Source: Bin80 sp965209015 (GTDB lineage Bacteria; Bacteroidota; Rhodothermia; Rhodothermales; Bin80). Taken from it: DNA of 64,000 bases. The stretch is from assembly GCA_965209015.1 (NCBI GenBank), contig OZ242367.1:310001-374000 (forward strand), read 5' to 3'. Below the pieces are notes generated by a model. It searched no databases. It saw only the letters and a program-made list of their open reading frames with translations, and was not told the DNA's origin. Positions 36,501 to 45,100 of the stretch are shown in pieces. Position numbers and translations under genes: made by a program. How positions within the stretch are numbered: position 1 is the first letter of the stretch; the number at the start of each line of letters is the position of its first letter.

Positions 36501-39500
36501 AGTGATCATCACGAGACCTGTACTGCTGGTTGCCCCCGCCATGATCGTCAGCGTGGTGCCACTCAGCATATAATCTGAACTGGTGGCTGGCGCATCGGGA
36601 AGTGCAGTGACTTCAATCGTGGTCACCTCGCTGGAGGGACGACTCAGGGTCGCCGTCACCATTGTACGCTCTCCCCCTTCGCGGATGGAGGGTGAGGATA
36701 AGATTAGTTCGGCTGTGGGGGCTATATCCTCATCTGTGATCGTGAGCGTGATCCCCGCTGGCCCCGTGATCCCCTGCACATTCGTCGCGGTGCCTTGCAC
36801 CTCTACCGTCTTGTCTGGAGCATCGACCTCGTTATCCACCGCCGTGATCGTCACCAGCCCCGTGCTCTCCGTCTCTCCCGCTGCAATGGTCAGCGTCTGA
36901 TTTGTGCCCAGTCCGTAGTCCGCTGCTATGGCTGGCCCATTGGGACGAACCGCAACCACGATCGTGGTCACCGCACTGGACGGGTGACGGAGTGCTGCCG
37001 TCACGGTGGTACTCCCAGCCTGTTCGCTGATGGTGTTGGAGGAAAGGCGGAGCGTCACCGTGGGTTCGTCCTCGTCATCGGTAATGGTGAGGTCCACATT
37101 TGCAGGATTCGTCACTCCCTGATCATTCGCTGCCAAGCCTTGGACCTGCACCGTCTTGTCCGGTGCATCCACCGGGTTGTCCACTGCCGTAATCTTCACC
37201 GTGCCTGTACTTGTAGTCGCACCAGCGGCTATCATGAGCGTGGTGCCACTGAGCGTATAATCCGTATCCACGGCCGGAGACACGGCGGATGCGGAGATGG
37301 TGATCATGGTCTCGGCGCTGGATGCAGGGCTGAGGGAGGCGGTGACGGTGGTCATACCTGTGTTTTCAGGGATGGACATGTCTGAAAGACTGAGGGTCAC
37401 CGTCGGTACCTCCTCGTTATCCGTGATCGTGAGCTCTACCGCGGTCGGCTGCGTCACGCCTTGAGTATTGGAAGCTACACCTTGCACGCGCACCATCTTG
37501 TCGGGGGCATTCACCGAGTTGTCCACCGAGGTGATTGTTACGGCCCCCGTACTTGTGGTCTCTCCTGCTGCAATCGTCAGCAGAGTCCCACTGAGCGTAT
37601 AATCTGACTCCAATGCCGGGGACACCGCGGCGGCGGAGACCGTGATCGTGGTCACGGCACTGGACGCATGGCTGAGCGTGGCAGTCACGGTAGAAATCTT
37701 TGTATTTTCGGCGATGGATTCCGGAGACAGGAGCAGCGTCACCGTGGGCGCTTCGTCTTCATCGGTGATCGTGAGGGTCACATCCATGGGGCCCGTCACC
37801 CCCTGCGTGTTCGTTGCTACGCCTTGCACCTGCACCGTTTTGTCTGGGGCATCCGCGGGGTTGTCCACCGAGGTAATCGTCACCGTTCCGGTACTCGTAG
37901 TGGCGTCTGCTGCAATCGTGAGGATGGTATTTGTACTGAGCGTAAACTCCGTCCCCGGCGCTGCGGCGGCCGAGATCGTGATGGTGGTTTCCTCGCTGGA
38001 TGCATGACTGAGCGTAGCCGTAATCGTGGAGACCTGTGCATCCTCGCCGATGGATGCCGGAGACAGGAGCAGCATCGCCGTCGGCGCTTCGTCATCATCG
38101 GCGATGGTGAGCTCCACATCCACCGGTTGTAAAATCCCCGTCCCATTCGTTGCCACGCCTTGCACTGTCACCCGCTTGTTGGGCGCATCCATTGGGTTAT
38201 CTACCGAAGTGATCGTTACGGTCCCCGTGCTGTTTGTCTGTCCCGCGGGAATCGTCAGTGAGTTGCCACTGAGCATATAATCCGTATCCAGCGCTGGAAG
38301 CGTCGCAACTGCCGTAATCATGATCGTAGTTGGGGCGCTGGAGGCATGGCTCTGGGTAGCGGTGACCATGGTGCTCTGTTCATTCTCGCCGATGGAGCTT
38401 GGAGACAGGACTAGCGTGATGACGGGCGGATCATCGTCATCGGTGATGGTGAGTTCCACCGCGGCCGGCTGGGTCACGCCCTGCACGTTCGTGGCCATGC
38501 CCTGCACTTGCACGGTCTTGTCGGGCGCATTTACATCATTATCCTCTGCCGTGAGAGTCACGACGCCCGTGCTCTCCGTCTCCCCCGCCGCAATGGTGAG
38601 TGTATTACCAGTCAGCCTAACATCGGCTTCCGTTGCGGGCGCATCGGGAAGGACCGAGATCGTGACCGTCGTCACTGTGCTGGAAGCCGGATTAAGCGTT
38701 GCCGTCACCGTGGTACTCCCTCCATTTTCGCCGATGGAAGAACTTGAAAGATTCAGGGTTACGGTCGAAGCCTCCTCGTCATCCGTGATCGTGAGGGGCA
38801 CCTCTGCCGGCTGTGTGATCCCCACTGTGTTCACCGCCACGCCTTGCACCTGCACCGTCTTATCTGGCGCATCTATCTGGTTGTTTACCGCCGTGATGGT
38901 CACGGCACCCGTACTCTCGGTTGCACCCGCTGCAATCGTGAGCGTGCTCCCACTTAGCGTATAATCCGACACGGTGGCTGGTGAGGTTGGGTCCACTGAA
39001 ATCGTGATCGTGGTCTCCTCGCTGGACGCCCGGTCAAGCGTTGCGGTCACGGTGGTCATTCCTGCGTTTTCGGCGATGGAGGAAGACGAGAGATTCAGGG
39101 TTACCGTCGGTGCTTCGTCGTCATCGGTGATCGTAAGGGGCACCTCTGCCGGTTGCGTAATTCCCACCGTGTTCACCGCCATGCCTTGCACTTGGACCGT
39201 CTTGTCCAGCGCATCCACCGGGTTATCCTCTGCCGTAATCGTCACGGTGCCGGTGCTCTCCGTCTGCCCCGCCGCAATCGTGAGTGTATTACCCGTCAGC
39301 ATAACATCGGACTCTGTTGCGGGCGCATCGGGAAGGACCGAGATCGTGACCGTCGTCACTGTGCTGGAAGCCTGATTAAGCGTTGCCGTTACCGTGGTAC
39401 TCCCTCCATTTTCGCCGATGGAGGAACTAGAAAGGTTCAGGGTTACGGTCGAAGCATCCTCGTCATCCGTGATCGTGAGGGGCACCTCTGTCGGCTGTGT

Positions 39501-41489
39501 GATCCCCACTGTGTTCACCGCCACGCCTTGCACCTGCACCATCTTATCTGGCGCATCTACTTGGTTGTTTACCGCCGTGATCGTCACAGCACCCGTGCTA
39601 CTCGTCTCGCCCGCTGCAATCGTCAGCAGATTCTCACTCAGCATAACATCCGACGCGGTGGCCGGTGAGGTTGGGTCTACCAAGATCGTGATCGTCGTCT
39701 CCTCGCCGGAGGGGTGATTAAGGGTTGCCGTTACGGTGGTACTCCCTCCATTTTCGCTGATGGAGGAGCTTGAAAGATTCAGGGTTACCGTCGGCGCAGC
39801 ATCATCATCCGTGATCGTAAGACGGGTTTCGGTGACCGTCACATCCTCCACCGTGCTGGTTCCGGTGATCATCACGGTCTCATCTGGCTCGTCTATGTTA
39901 TCCGAAGTAGGCATCAGTGTGAACGTCCCGGTGGTAGACAGGGTATTCTCCGGAATGCTGATTGTAAAATCGGAGACCGCGGCAAAATCAGTTCCGGAGG
40001 TCGCGGTACCCGATCCCACAGAGACCGTTACCGGTAAGGCAGTCGCCTGAAAGACATTTAGTGTACCGGTCACCGTTATTTCAGTGGCCTCATCCTCTTC
40101 TCCAATGGTGCTGGGATTTACACTTAACGTAACCGAGGGAGCAGGGCAGGCAGTAAGAGTGGAAGGTCCAATGTTGATACCCACTCGATTAAATATTTTG
40201 GCAGGAACACAGGTGAGAGGGTTGTTACTAAGGAGGAGATCCCTTAAGCTGGTGAGCCCATCAAACAGATCTGGATGTAGGCTCATGAGAGAGTTCCCAT
40301 TTAGCCAGAGGCTCTCTAAGCTGGTGGGTTCATCAAACAGATCTGGATGTAGACTCGTGAGAGAGTTGTCAACAAGATTGAGGAAGGCTAAGTTGGTGAG
40401 TCCATCAAACAGATCTTGGTTTAGACTCGTGAGACCAATGCCATTAAGGTAGAGAGTCCTTAAGCTGGTGAGTCCATCAAACAGATCTTGATGTAGACCC
40501 GTAAGAGCGTTGCCATCAAGCCTAAGAGTTCGTAAGCTGGTAAGTCCGTCAAACAGATCTTGATGTAGATTCGTGAGAGCGTTATTACTAAGGTAGAGAT
40601 CCGTTAAGTTGGTGAGTCCATCAAACAGATCTTGGTGTAGATTCGTGAGAGCGTTGCTACTAAGGTAGAGAGTCCCTAAGTTGGTGAGTCCATCAAACAG
40701 ATCTTGGTGCAGATCTATACCCATGGGAGCGTTGCTATCAAGCCGTAAGGTCGTTAAGCTGGTGAGTCCGTCAAACAGATCTTCGTGTAGACTCGTGAGA
40801 GAGTTCCCATTAAGCCAGAGGACCTCTAAGCTGGTGAGTCCATCAAACAGATCTTGAGGTAGACTCGTGAGAGCATTGCTATCAAGGAAGAGATCCTTTA
40901 AGCCGGTGAATCCATTGAAATCACCAGACCTTAGTTCAGTAATATTCATCTGACCAAGACGCAACTGAGCAATACCTCTTAAATCATCACTCGTGACCTC
41001 ATCACAAAACTCAGCCCCAAGTATCCGACTCAAAATCACGTCTCTCATGACCTCGCTCCGAGAACAGATTCCTCCCCTCAAATTGAGCACTCTCTGATCC
41101 GTGAAATCCACCACATCATTCCCCGCTGCATCCCGAAGCTTGGCACCCGACTCCGTTGGAGCCGTGTAGCTTACCTTTACCGTTCCCATATCAGATGCGA
41201 TCACAGGACTGCTTAATGTGAGGGTCACTGTTTCCCCACTGACGGTCGGGGTGCCGCTGAGCGATTGGTCTTCTTCGGAACCTCCACTGGGCGTTTTCTT
41301 GACCGTGAAAGCAGAATTGGTCAGGCCGCTGACAGAAGCAAGGCCCTCGTTAAAGTTCACAACCAAGGTGGTTTCATCCACCGTTGCAGAGGAAACGGTA
41401 GGAGGGGTAGTGTCTTGTGCCCACAAAGAACTTGGAAATGCCAAGACGAGAATCAGGATAGAGCGATACGACAAAATGCCCCCCCCCAT
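30504..41489 (-). CDS. Giant surface protein 1: SwmB-like, LRR, 22 Calx-beta repeats, C-terminal outer-membrane barrel
   Basis: 3661 aa. Signal peptide residues 1-24 (cleavage after SSLWA). Residues about 27-137 form an SwmB-type Ig-like domain (TTPPTVSSATVDETTLVVNF). About 138-440 is a cysteine-capped leucine-rich repeat domain with nine LxxDLFDGLTxLxxLxLxxN units of 24 residues. From about 450 to 2980 there are 22 Calx-beta domains of about 112 residues, each ending in LTITDDD or a variant. A cadherin-like region follows (EEDTPYPF, DPEGDPL). The last 460 residues start with TAWMGRLGRTLADQVL and form a beta-barrel ending in RLQLKREF, whose terminal Phe fits Bam recognition. It is probably a self-anchored, calcium-binding adhesin. 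The start codon adjoins a 9-G tract. It is a tandem paralogue of the 42119-54073 gene. Confidence 0.9.
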   Translation of the reverse strand: MGGGILSYRSILILVLAFPSSLWAQDTTPPTVSSATVDETTLVVNFNEGLASVSGLTNSAFTVKKTPSGGSEEDQSLSGTPTVSGETVTLTLSSPVIASDMGTVKVSYTAPTESGAKLRDAAGNDVVDFTDQRVLNLRGGICSRSEVMRDVILSRILGAEFCDEVTSDDLRGIAQLRLGQMNITELRSGDFNGFTGLKDLFLDSNALTSLPQDLFDGLTSLEVLWLNGNSLTSLHEDLFDGLTSLTTLRLDSNAPMGIDLHQDLFDGLTNLGTLYLSSNALTNLHQDLFDGLTNLTDLYLSNNALTNLHQDLFDGLTSLRTLRLDGNALTGLHQDLFDGLTSLRTLYLNGIGLTSLNQDLFDGLTNLAFLNLVDNSLTSLHPDLFDEPTSLESLWLNGNSLMSLHPDLFDGLTSLRDLLLSNNPLTCVPAKIFNRVGINIGPSTLTACPAPSVTLSVNPSTIGEEDEATEITVTGTLNVFQATALPVTVSVGSGTATSGTDFAAVSDFTISIPENTLSTTGTFTLMPTSDNIDEPDETVMITGTSTVEDVTVTETRLTITDDDAAPTVTLNLSSSSISENGGSTTVTATLNHPSGEETTITILVDPTSPATASDVMLSENLLTIAAGETSSTGAVTITAVNNQVDAPDKMVQVQGVAVNTVGITQPTEVPLTITDDEDASTVTLNLSSSSIGENGGSTTVTATLNQASSTVTTVTISVLPDAPATESDVMLTGNTLTIAAGQTESTGTVTITAEDNPVDALDKTVQVQGMAVNTVGITQPAEVPLTITDDDEAPTVTLNLSSSSIAENAGMTTVTATLDRASSEETTITISVDPTSPATVSDYTLSGSTLTIAAGATESTGAVTITAVNNQIDAPDKTVQVQGVAVNTVGITQPAEVPLTITDDEEASTVTLNLSSSSIGENGGSTTVTATLNPASSTVTTVTISVLPDAPATEADVRLTGNTLTIAAGETESTGVVTLTAEDNDVNAPDKTVQVQGMATNVQGVTQPAAVELTITDDDDPPVITLVLSPSSIGENEQSTMVTATQSHASSAPTTIMITAVATLPALDTDYMLSGNSLTIPAGQTNSTGTVTITSVDNPMDAPNKRVTVQGVATNGTGILQPVDVELTIADDDEAPTAMLLLSPASIGEDAQVSTITATLSHASSEETTITISAAAAPGTEFTLSTNTILTIAADATTSTGTVTITSVDNPADAPDKTVQVQGVATNTQGVTGPMDVTLTITDEDEAPTVTLLLSPESIAENTKISTVTATLSHASSAVTTITVSAAAVSPALESDYTLSGTLLTIAAGETTSTGAVTITSVDNSVNAPDKMVRVQGVASNTQGVTQPTAVELTITDNEEVPTVTLSLSDMSIPENTGMTTVTASLSPASSAETMITISASAVSPAVDTDYTLSGTTLMIAAGATTSTGTVKITAVDNPVDAPDKTVQVQGLAANDQGVTNPANVDLTITDDEDEPTVTLRLSSNTISEQAGSTTVTAALRHPSSAVTTIVVAVRPNGPAIAADYGLGTNQTLTIAAGETESTGLVTITAVDNEVDAPDKTVEVQGTATNVQGITGPAGITLTITDEDIAPTAELILSSPSIREGGERTMVTATLSRPSSEVTTIEVTALPDAPATSSDYMLSGTTLTIMAGATSSTGLVMITSVDNSVDAPDKTIQVQGIATNLQGIVDPTEVEPTTEQGTMGQIGVELTILDDEEAPRATLLLSSSLIGEDGEMTTVTATLNRTSSEPTTIVVTVLPDAPATVSDYLLSMNATLTIAAGATMSTGVVTITSVTNDVDAPDKTVQVQGTATNTQGVTGPADVALTITDGTAPPAVTLVLSPALISENAGTTTVEATLNRASSEATTIAVTVLPNAPATASDYTQSGTTLTIAAGEMTSMGQVTITAVDNLVDAPDKTVQVQGTATNTQGITNPASVGLTLLDDEAVPTVTLMLSPTSIGENAGTSTVTATLSHPSSERTTVTVTPLPDVPAVTSDYTMSPNPTLTIAAGATESTGLVMITAVDNPVDAPDKTVQVQGAAANTQGVTSPANVELTITDDEEAPTVTLTLAPASIMENAGIAIVTGALDRPSSAVTTILISALPDASAAATDFALSGNLRLTIVAGETASTGLVTITAVDNAVDAPDKTVQVQGAATNLQGVTGPEAVELTITDDDQAPAVTLSLSPASITENNGFATVTATLDRPSSEGTTVTIITLPDVPATELDYTQEGDLLTIAAGETNSTGLVTITAVDNAVNAPNKTVQVQGIATNGQGLTGPEEVELTILDDDLTPTVTLLLSSASIGENGGQTTVTATLSRPSSALTTVEVSILVNPPAVASDLMLSQNTMLTIAEGETESTGLVTITAVGNDVNAPNKTSLVQGIATNVQGVTSPAEVQLTITDDDATPTVTLMLDPPTITENGGRTTVTALLSHPSSARTTVVVSALANPPARASDLMLSQNTILIIAAGETESMGLVTITAVDNPVNAPNKTAQVQAVATNPQGATVPADVVLTITDDEEVNPTVSLILTPASISEHDGQTTVTAIMDPPSGAVTTVVVSALPNAPATASDYQLSENSTLTIAAGETESTGLVTITAVNNEVSAPDKTLQVQGTATNIQGVTGPVAVELMITDDDAPPTVMLMLAPSTIKENGGETMVTASLNRASGTVTTIEVTVLPDAPATASDYQISENSTLTIAAGETESTGLVTITAVDNEVDAPEKTVQVQGIVTSAQGLTDPVEVELTITDDEAAPAVTLLLDPTAIAENGGRTAITATLDRASDEETTIAVSVLPDAPATASDYVLSDPLTLTIAAGELTSTGLATITAVDNEVDAPDKTVQVQGVATNSLGTKSPAGLELTITDDDEAPAVTLLLDRSTIGENGGRTTVTATLNRPSSAMTTVAVTVLPNESATESDYLLSDNPTLTIAAGELTSTGLVTITALNNEVDTPDKTVQVQGTATNTQGVTDPAEVTLTVTDDDESFPVAQDATVTTEEDTPYPFGTSDFGYNDPEGDPLTAVRIERHPDAGTLTLGGIGFAAGTQISVAQISAGELVFTPIANAYGPAYTNFDFKVSDGTSESPLAARMTIDVTPVNDVATGRPQIIGSMQLGQVLRVSVEEIQDLDGLRRAQAGELGYGYRYQWLRIEEGNPSQQVGEGDAYVPVDTDAGASLVVQVSFVDDAGFEESLESPPRQVRYTSRIRTAWMGRLGRTLADQVLRATQCEGRVQRSQRREVYLAGQPLTLASLPNYVHIQKVKPDRHAVLLGTTDPVYRLGHTLTRERLLHGSSFRHGMRDGSGVALWGHGAVSRVQGADGALNLEGRVSSGMVGADWTGNKGGLGVLVAHTRSEGEYAMASDEGIHSAYLTGVYPNGCYALSSGITAWGVVGYGRGSMTVEQVTTPVDLRMIGGGIYGRLGTVRKRGLELGIRSDALLVQMGANGTEELSEDEAQVSRLRLGLQGTVRGIRLGKRSAIEPTAELALRHDGGDAETGFGMDMQVGFRLSEPESGLDIEVHAHAVLTHQDRGLQDQGLAGAVTWDTRPHSIEGLQVRVEHTLGAQALGGAERLLRAETIQPQYRAHQTGDLRVQAGYGFALFSRAFTLQPEVSFSGGGPQRRYEMGWNIARAHEHPTKVQLFVGTTGQARRDSPLQLRHLVRLQLKREF
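32545..40130 (-). repeat. Calx-beta repeat array of giant gene 1 (22 units, about 333 bp each)
   Basis: Twenty-two tandem units counted by the recurring start (PTVTLxLSxxSIxENxG) and end (LTITDD). Unit length is mostly 110-113 codons. Unit 1 is divergent, unit 7 is shortened, and unit 11 has an insertion (VEPTTEQGTMGQ). Neighbouring units differ but share long nucleotide stretches such as GGCATCCAC, so homologous recombination within and between the arrays is possible. Confidence 0.88.
40180..40915 (-). repeat. LRR repeat array of giant gene 1 (72-bp period)
   Basis: A 72-bp period is obvious on the plus strand, each unit containing a variant of GTCCATCAAACAGATCTTG. It encodes nine DLFD-containing leucine-rich repeats of 24 aa. 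One unit is two codons longer (APMGID). Confidence 0.9.
41479..41487 (-). repeat. Poly-G tract (9 G) overlapping the start codon of giant gene 1
   Basis: Read on the coding strand, the G of the ATG (41487) is the first of nine G, giving Met-Gly-Gly-Gly. At this length the signal peptide is in frame with the ATG at 41489. A second ATG at 41565, 76 bp upstream in another frame, reads through the same tract. A change in tract length would switch the frame of each. Confidence 0.8.
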
Positions 41490-41756
41490 TTTTCAATAAC
41501 TTGGCGCTTGCCAGAAAACTTCCTGTTTCAGGCCGAGAGCGATCTGGATATCTTTCTATACGCATTTTATCTCTACTTTCAGATCAAATTGCCTGTCAAT
41601 TTAGATGAGCGCTACTAGACAAGAGGCACTCATTTTAGCACTTTTTGACCTAAATACCAAATTACGTGTTCTGTTTTTGTTTTAGGGCATTGGCTGTTCG
41701 GGGGTTGTGAGGTCTTTTCTTATGGAATTTTCTAAGCGTTTAATGCGGTAGGAACG
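41490..41756 (-). promoter_or_regulatory. Upstream arm of giant gene 1
   Basis: The 267 bp upstream of the start codon are similar to 54074-54360 upstream of giant gene 2, and in part to 25586-25760. The shared stretch includes TACCAAATTA and a TGTTCGGGG block. Conservation in three places makes this the likely promoter and leader region, but no -7/-33 pair could be assigned with confidence. It also contains an upstream ATG at 41565 that opens a 63-codon frame through the poly-G tract. Confidence 0.6.
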
Positions 41757-41870
41757 ATGGACAATCCAACCATTGCCGATGCACTTCTGGATCGACTCGT
41801 AGAGTCCGCATATCGGATTCAACTTGAAGGAGACTCCCTCCGAAGACGACCAGAAGAATTTTCAAGTTAA
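41757..41870 (+). pseudogene. IstB (IS21-family helper ATPase) C-terminal relic
   Basis: A 37-codon frame reads MDNPTIADALLDRLVESAYR and then IQLEGDSLRRR before a TAA. This closely matches the C-terminal end of IstB, the ATPase that assists IS21-family transposases. Everything upstream, including the ATPase motifs, is absent. It lies at the right edge of the arm between the two giant genes, a hint that an IS21-type element took part in the rearrangement. Confidence 0.7.
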
Positions 41871-41997
41871 TCCTACGAAGCATGAATAGAATAGACTCAT
41901 TTCAACGACAAAATCAATGAATCATGCAAGCAGATGAAAAATCGCCAAGTGCGTAAATCAAATCTGACAAGTGAGCAAATTAAATCTCAATACACAA

Positions 41998-42118
41998 TCC
42001 AGCGACAAATTTTTATCATTAACAGAGCGCTTCAATTTTCCCTTCCCTGTGTTTCCATAACGATTGATTTTCGGATCGATTTGATACCTTTGCTGCAGCT
42101 GGTCTCATGGGAAGCCCA
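41998..42118 (-). repeat. Conserved 3' flank of giant gene 2
   Basis: This is the counterpart of 30382-30503; see that entry. Upstream of 41998 the two flanks are unrelated, which gives the duplication boundary. Confidence 0.75.
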
Positions 42119-45100
42119 TTAGAACTGTCTTTTGAGTTGTAGTCGGATCAGTTGTTGGATCTGCAAAGGATCTTTTCGCCGCGCGTGACCGGTTGTCCCG
42201 ACAAAGAGCTGCACCTTGGTCGGATGCTCGTGTGCCCGTGCGATGTTCCACCCCATCTCATATCTTCGCTGCGGTCCCCCGCCGCTGAAGCTGACCTCCG
42301 GTTGCAGGGTGAACGCTCTGGAGAATAGAGCGAACCCGTAGCCTGCCTGTACCCGCAGGTCTCCGGTTTGATGGCTCCTATACTGTGGCTGAATGGTTTC
42401 GGCGCGGAGCAGCCGCTCGGCCCCACCCAGGGCCTCTGCCCCGATGGTGTGCTCCACTCGGACCTGGAGCCCCTCGCTGGAATGGGGCCGTGGATCCCAG
42501 GTCACCGTTCCTGCAAGCCCCTGGTCCTGAAGCCCGCGATCTTGATGCGTCAGCACCGCACGCGCATGCACCTCCATGCTCAAACCACTCGCTGGCTCCG
42601 AGAGACGGAACCCCACCTGCATGTCCACTCCGAATCCTGTCTCTGCATCGCCACCGTCATGGCGGAGGGCCAGTTCCGCCGCTGGCTCTATCGTAGATCG
42701 TTTTCCCAAACGTACCCCTCGCAGGGTCCCCTGCAATCCCAGTCGCAGCCGAGATACCTGCGCCTGATCTTCCAGTAACTCCTCGGTCTCACTCGCTCCC
42801 ATTTGCACCAGCAAGGCATCCGATCGAATCCCAAGCTCCAGTCCTCGGTTCGTCACCGTACGGATTCGTCCATAAATCCCCCCACCAACCATTCGCAAAT
42901 CTATCGGGGCAGAAATCTGTTCCACGGTCATTGATCCACGACCATATCCGACCACGCCCCATGCCGTGATCCCCGAGCTGAGCACATAACACCCATTGGG
43001 GTATACTCCGGTCAGATAGGTGGAGTGCACCCCTTCATCATCTGCCAGGGTATACTCGCCCTCGGAGCGGGTATGGGCCACCAGTACGCCCAGTCTCCCC
43101 TTGTTTCCAGTCCAGTCTACCCCTACCATCCCACTGGATACGCGTCCCTCCAGGTTCAAGGCCCCGTCCGCACCCTGAACACGAGACACCGCTCCATGTC
43201 CCCAGAGCGCGACCCCGCTCCCATCCCGCATCCCATGCCGGAACGAACTGCCATGCAGTAGGCGCTCCCGCGTCAGCGCATGGCCAAGCCGGTACACCGG
43301 GTCGGTGTTTCCAAGAAGCGTGGAGAGCTGATCCGGCTTCCTTTCTTGTAAGTGCACATACTTCGGCAAGGAAGCCAAGGTCAATGGCTGTCCCGCCAGA
43401 TAGACTTCATTGCGCCGGGACCGCTGCACACGCCCTTTACACTGTGTTGCCCGTAAGACCTGATCCGCTACCGTCCGTCCCAGACGCCCCATCCACGCCG
43501 TACGGATTCGACTCGTGGAGCGAACCTGTCGGGGAGGACTTTCCAAGATCTCTTCAAATCCTGCGTCATCCACAAACGTGGCCCGAACTATCAAACTTGC
43601 CCCTGCATCAGTCTCTACAGGGATATAGGTGTCTCCCTCCCCGATCGGCTCACTCGGACTCCCCTCCTTCATGCGGAGCCATTGATAGCGATACCCGTAT
43701 CCCGGCTCTCCAGCCTGTGCACGACGCAGTCCATCCAGATCCTGAATCTCCTCCACCGAAACCCGAAGCACCTGTCCCACTTGCATGGACCCAACGATCT
43801 GGGGCCTTCCGGTTGCTACATCGTTCACCGGGGTCACATCAATGGTCATTCTGGCGGCCAACGGACTCTCCGATGTTCCATCGCTAACCTTGAAGTCAAA
43901 GCTAGTGTACGCGGGGCCATACGCATCGGCGACTGGCGTAAAGATCAGCTCTCCCGCCGAGATCTGGGCTACGGAGATCTGTGTCCCGGCGGCAAATCCG
44001 ATTCCACCCAAGGTCAAGGTTCCCGCATCGGGATGCCGCTCAATCCGAATGGCCGCCAGCGGATCTCCCTCGGGATCGCTGTACCCAAAGTCAGATGCAC
44101 CAAACGGGTACGGCGTATCCTCCTCGGTGGTGACCGTTACATCTTGGGCCACCGGAAACGATTCATCGTCATCGGTGATCGTGAGGGTCACCTCCGCTGG
44201 ATCGGTCACGCCCTGCGCATTCGTGGCAGTGCCTTGTACTTGCACGATCTTGTCCGGCGCATCCACTTCGTTATCCACCGCCGTGATCGTGACGAGCTCC
44301 GTACTCTCGGTGTCTCCCGGCGTAATGGTGAGCGTCGGGTTGTCGCTCAGTAAATAATCTGATTCTGTGGCAGATTCGTTGGGAAACACCGTCACTGCGA
44401 TCGTCGTCATGGCACTGGACGGCCGGTTCAGGGTGGCCGTGACCGTTGTCGTACCCGCATTCTCGCTGATAGAAGCAGGCGAGAGAACCAGCATGACGGC
44501 CGGCGCTTCGTCATCATCGGTGATCGTGAGTTCAACCGACGATGGATTTGTGGTGCCGAGCGAATTGGTGGCGACCCCCTGCACCTGCACCGTCTTGTCC
44601 GGCGCATCCACTTCGTTGTCCACCGCTGTGATCGTGACCAGCCCGGTACTGCTGAGTTCGCCCGCTGCAATCGTGAGCGTCAGGGGATCGCTCAACACAT
44701 AATCCGATGCGGTGGCAGGTGCGTCAGGAAGCACTGACACCGCAATGGAGGTTTCCTCATCAGATGCCCGGTCCAAGGTTGCTGTGACAGTCGTGCTCTC
44801 TCCATTTTCTGCGATCGCGGCGGGATCCAGCCTCAGCGTCACCGCCGGTGCCGCCTCATCATCGGTGATCGTAAGTTCTACCTCCGCAGGGTCTGTGAGT
44901 CCCTGTGCACTGGTGACAATTCCCTGCACCTGCACCGTCTTGTCTGGTGCATCCACCTCATTATTGACCGCTGTAATGGTCACGAGCCCCGTACTCTCGG
45001 TCTCCCCTGCCGCAATGGAGAGCGTTGAGTTCTCGCTGATTTGATAATCCGACGCTGTCGCCGCTGCATTGGGAAGCACCGTCACTTCAATGGTAGTCAC

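Noticed and set aside
32170..39720. Many long plus-strand open frames (100-220 codons) opposite giant gene 1, repeating every 330 bp
   Set aside because: They are antisense shadows of the Calx-beta repeats; their periodicity follows the repeat unit and they have no protein features of their own.
40180..40915. A regular 72-bp repeat resembling a CRISPR-like array
   Set aside because: The period is constant, there are no unique spacers, and it encodes 24-aa leucine-rich repeats in the giant gene frame.
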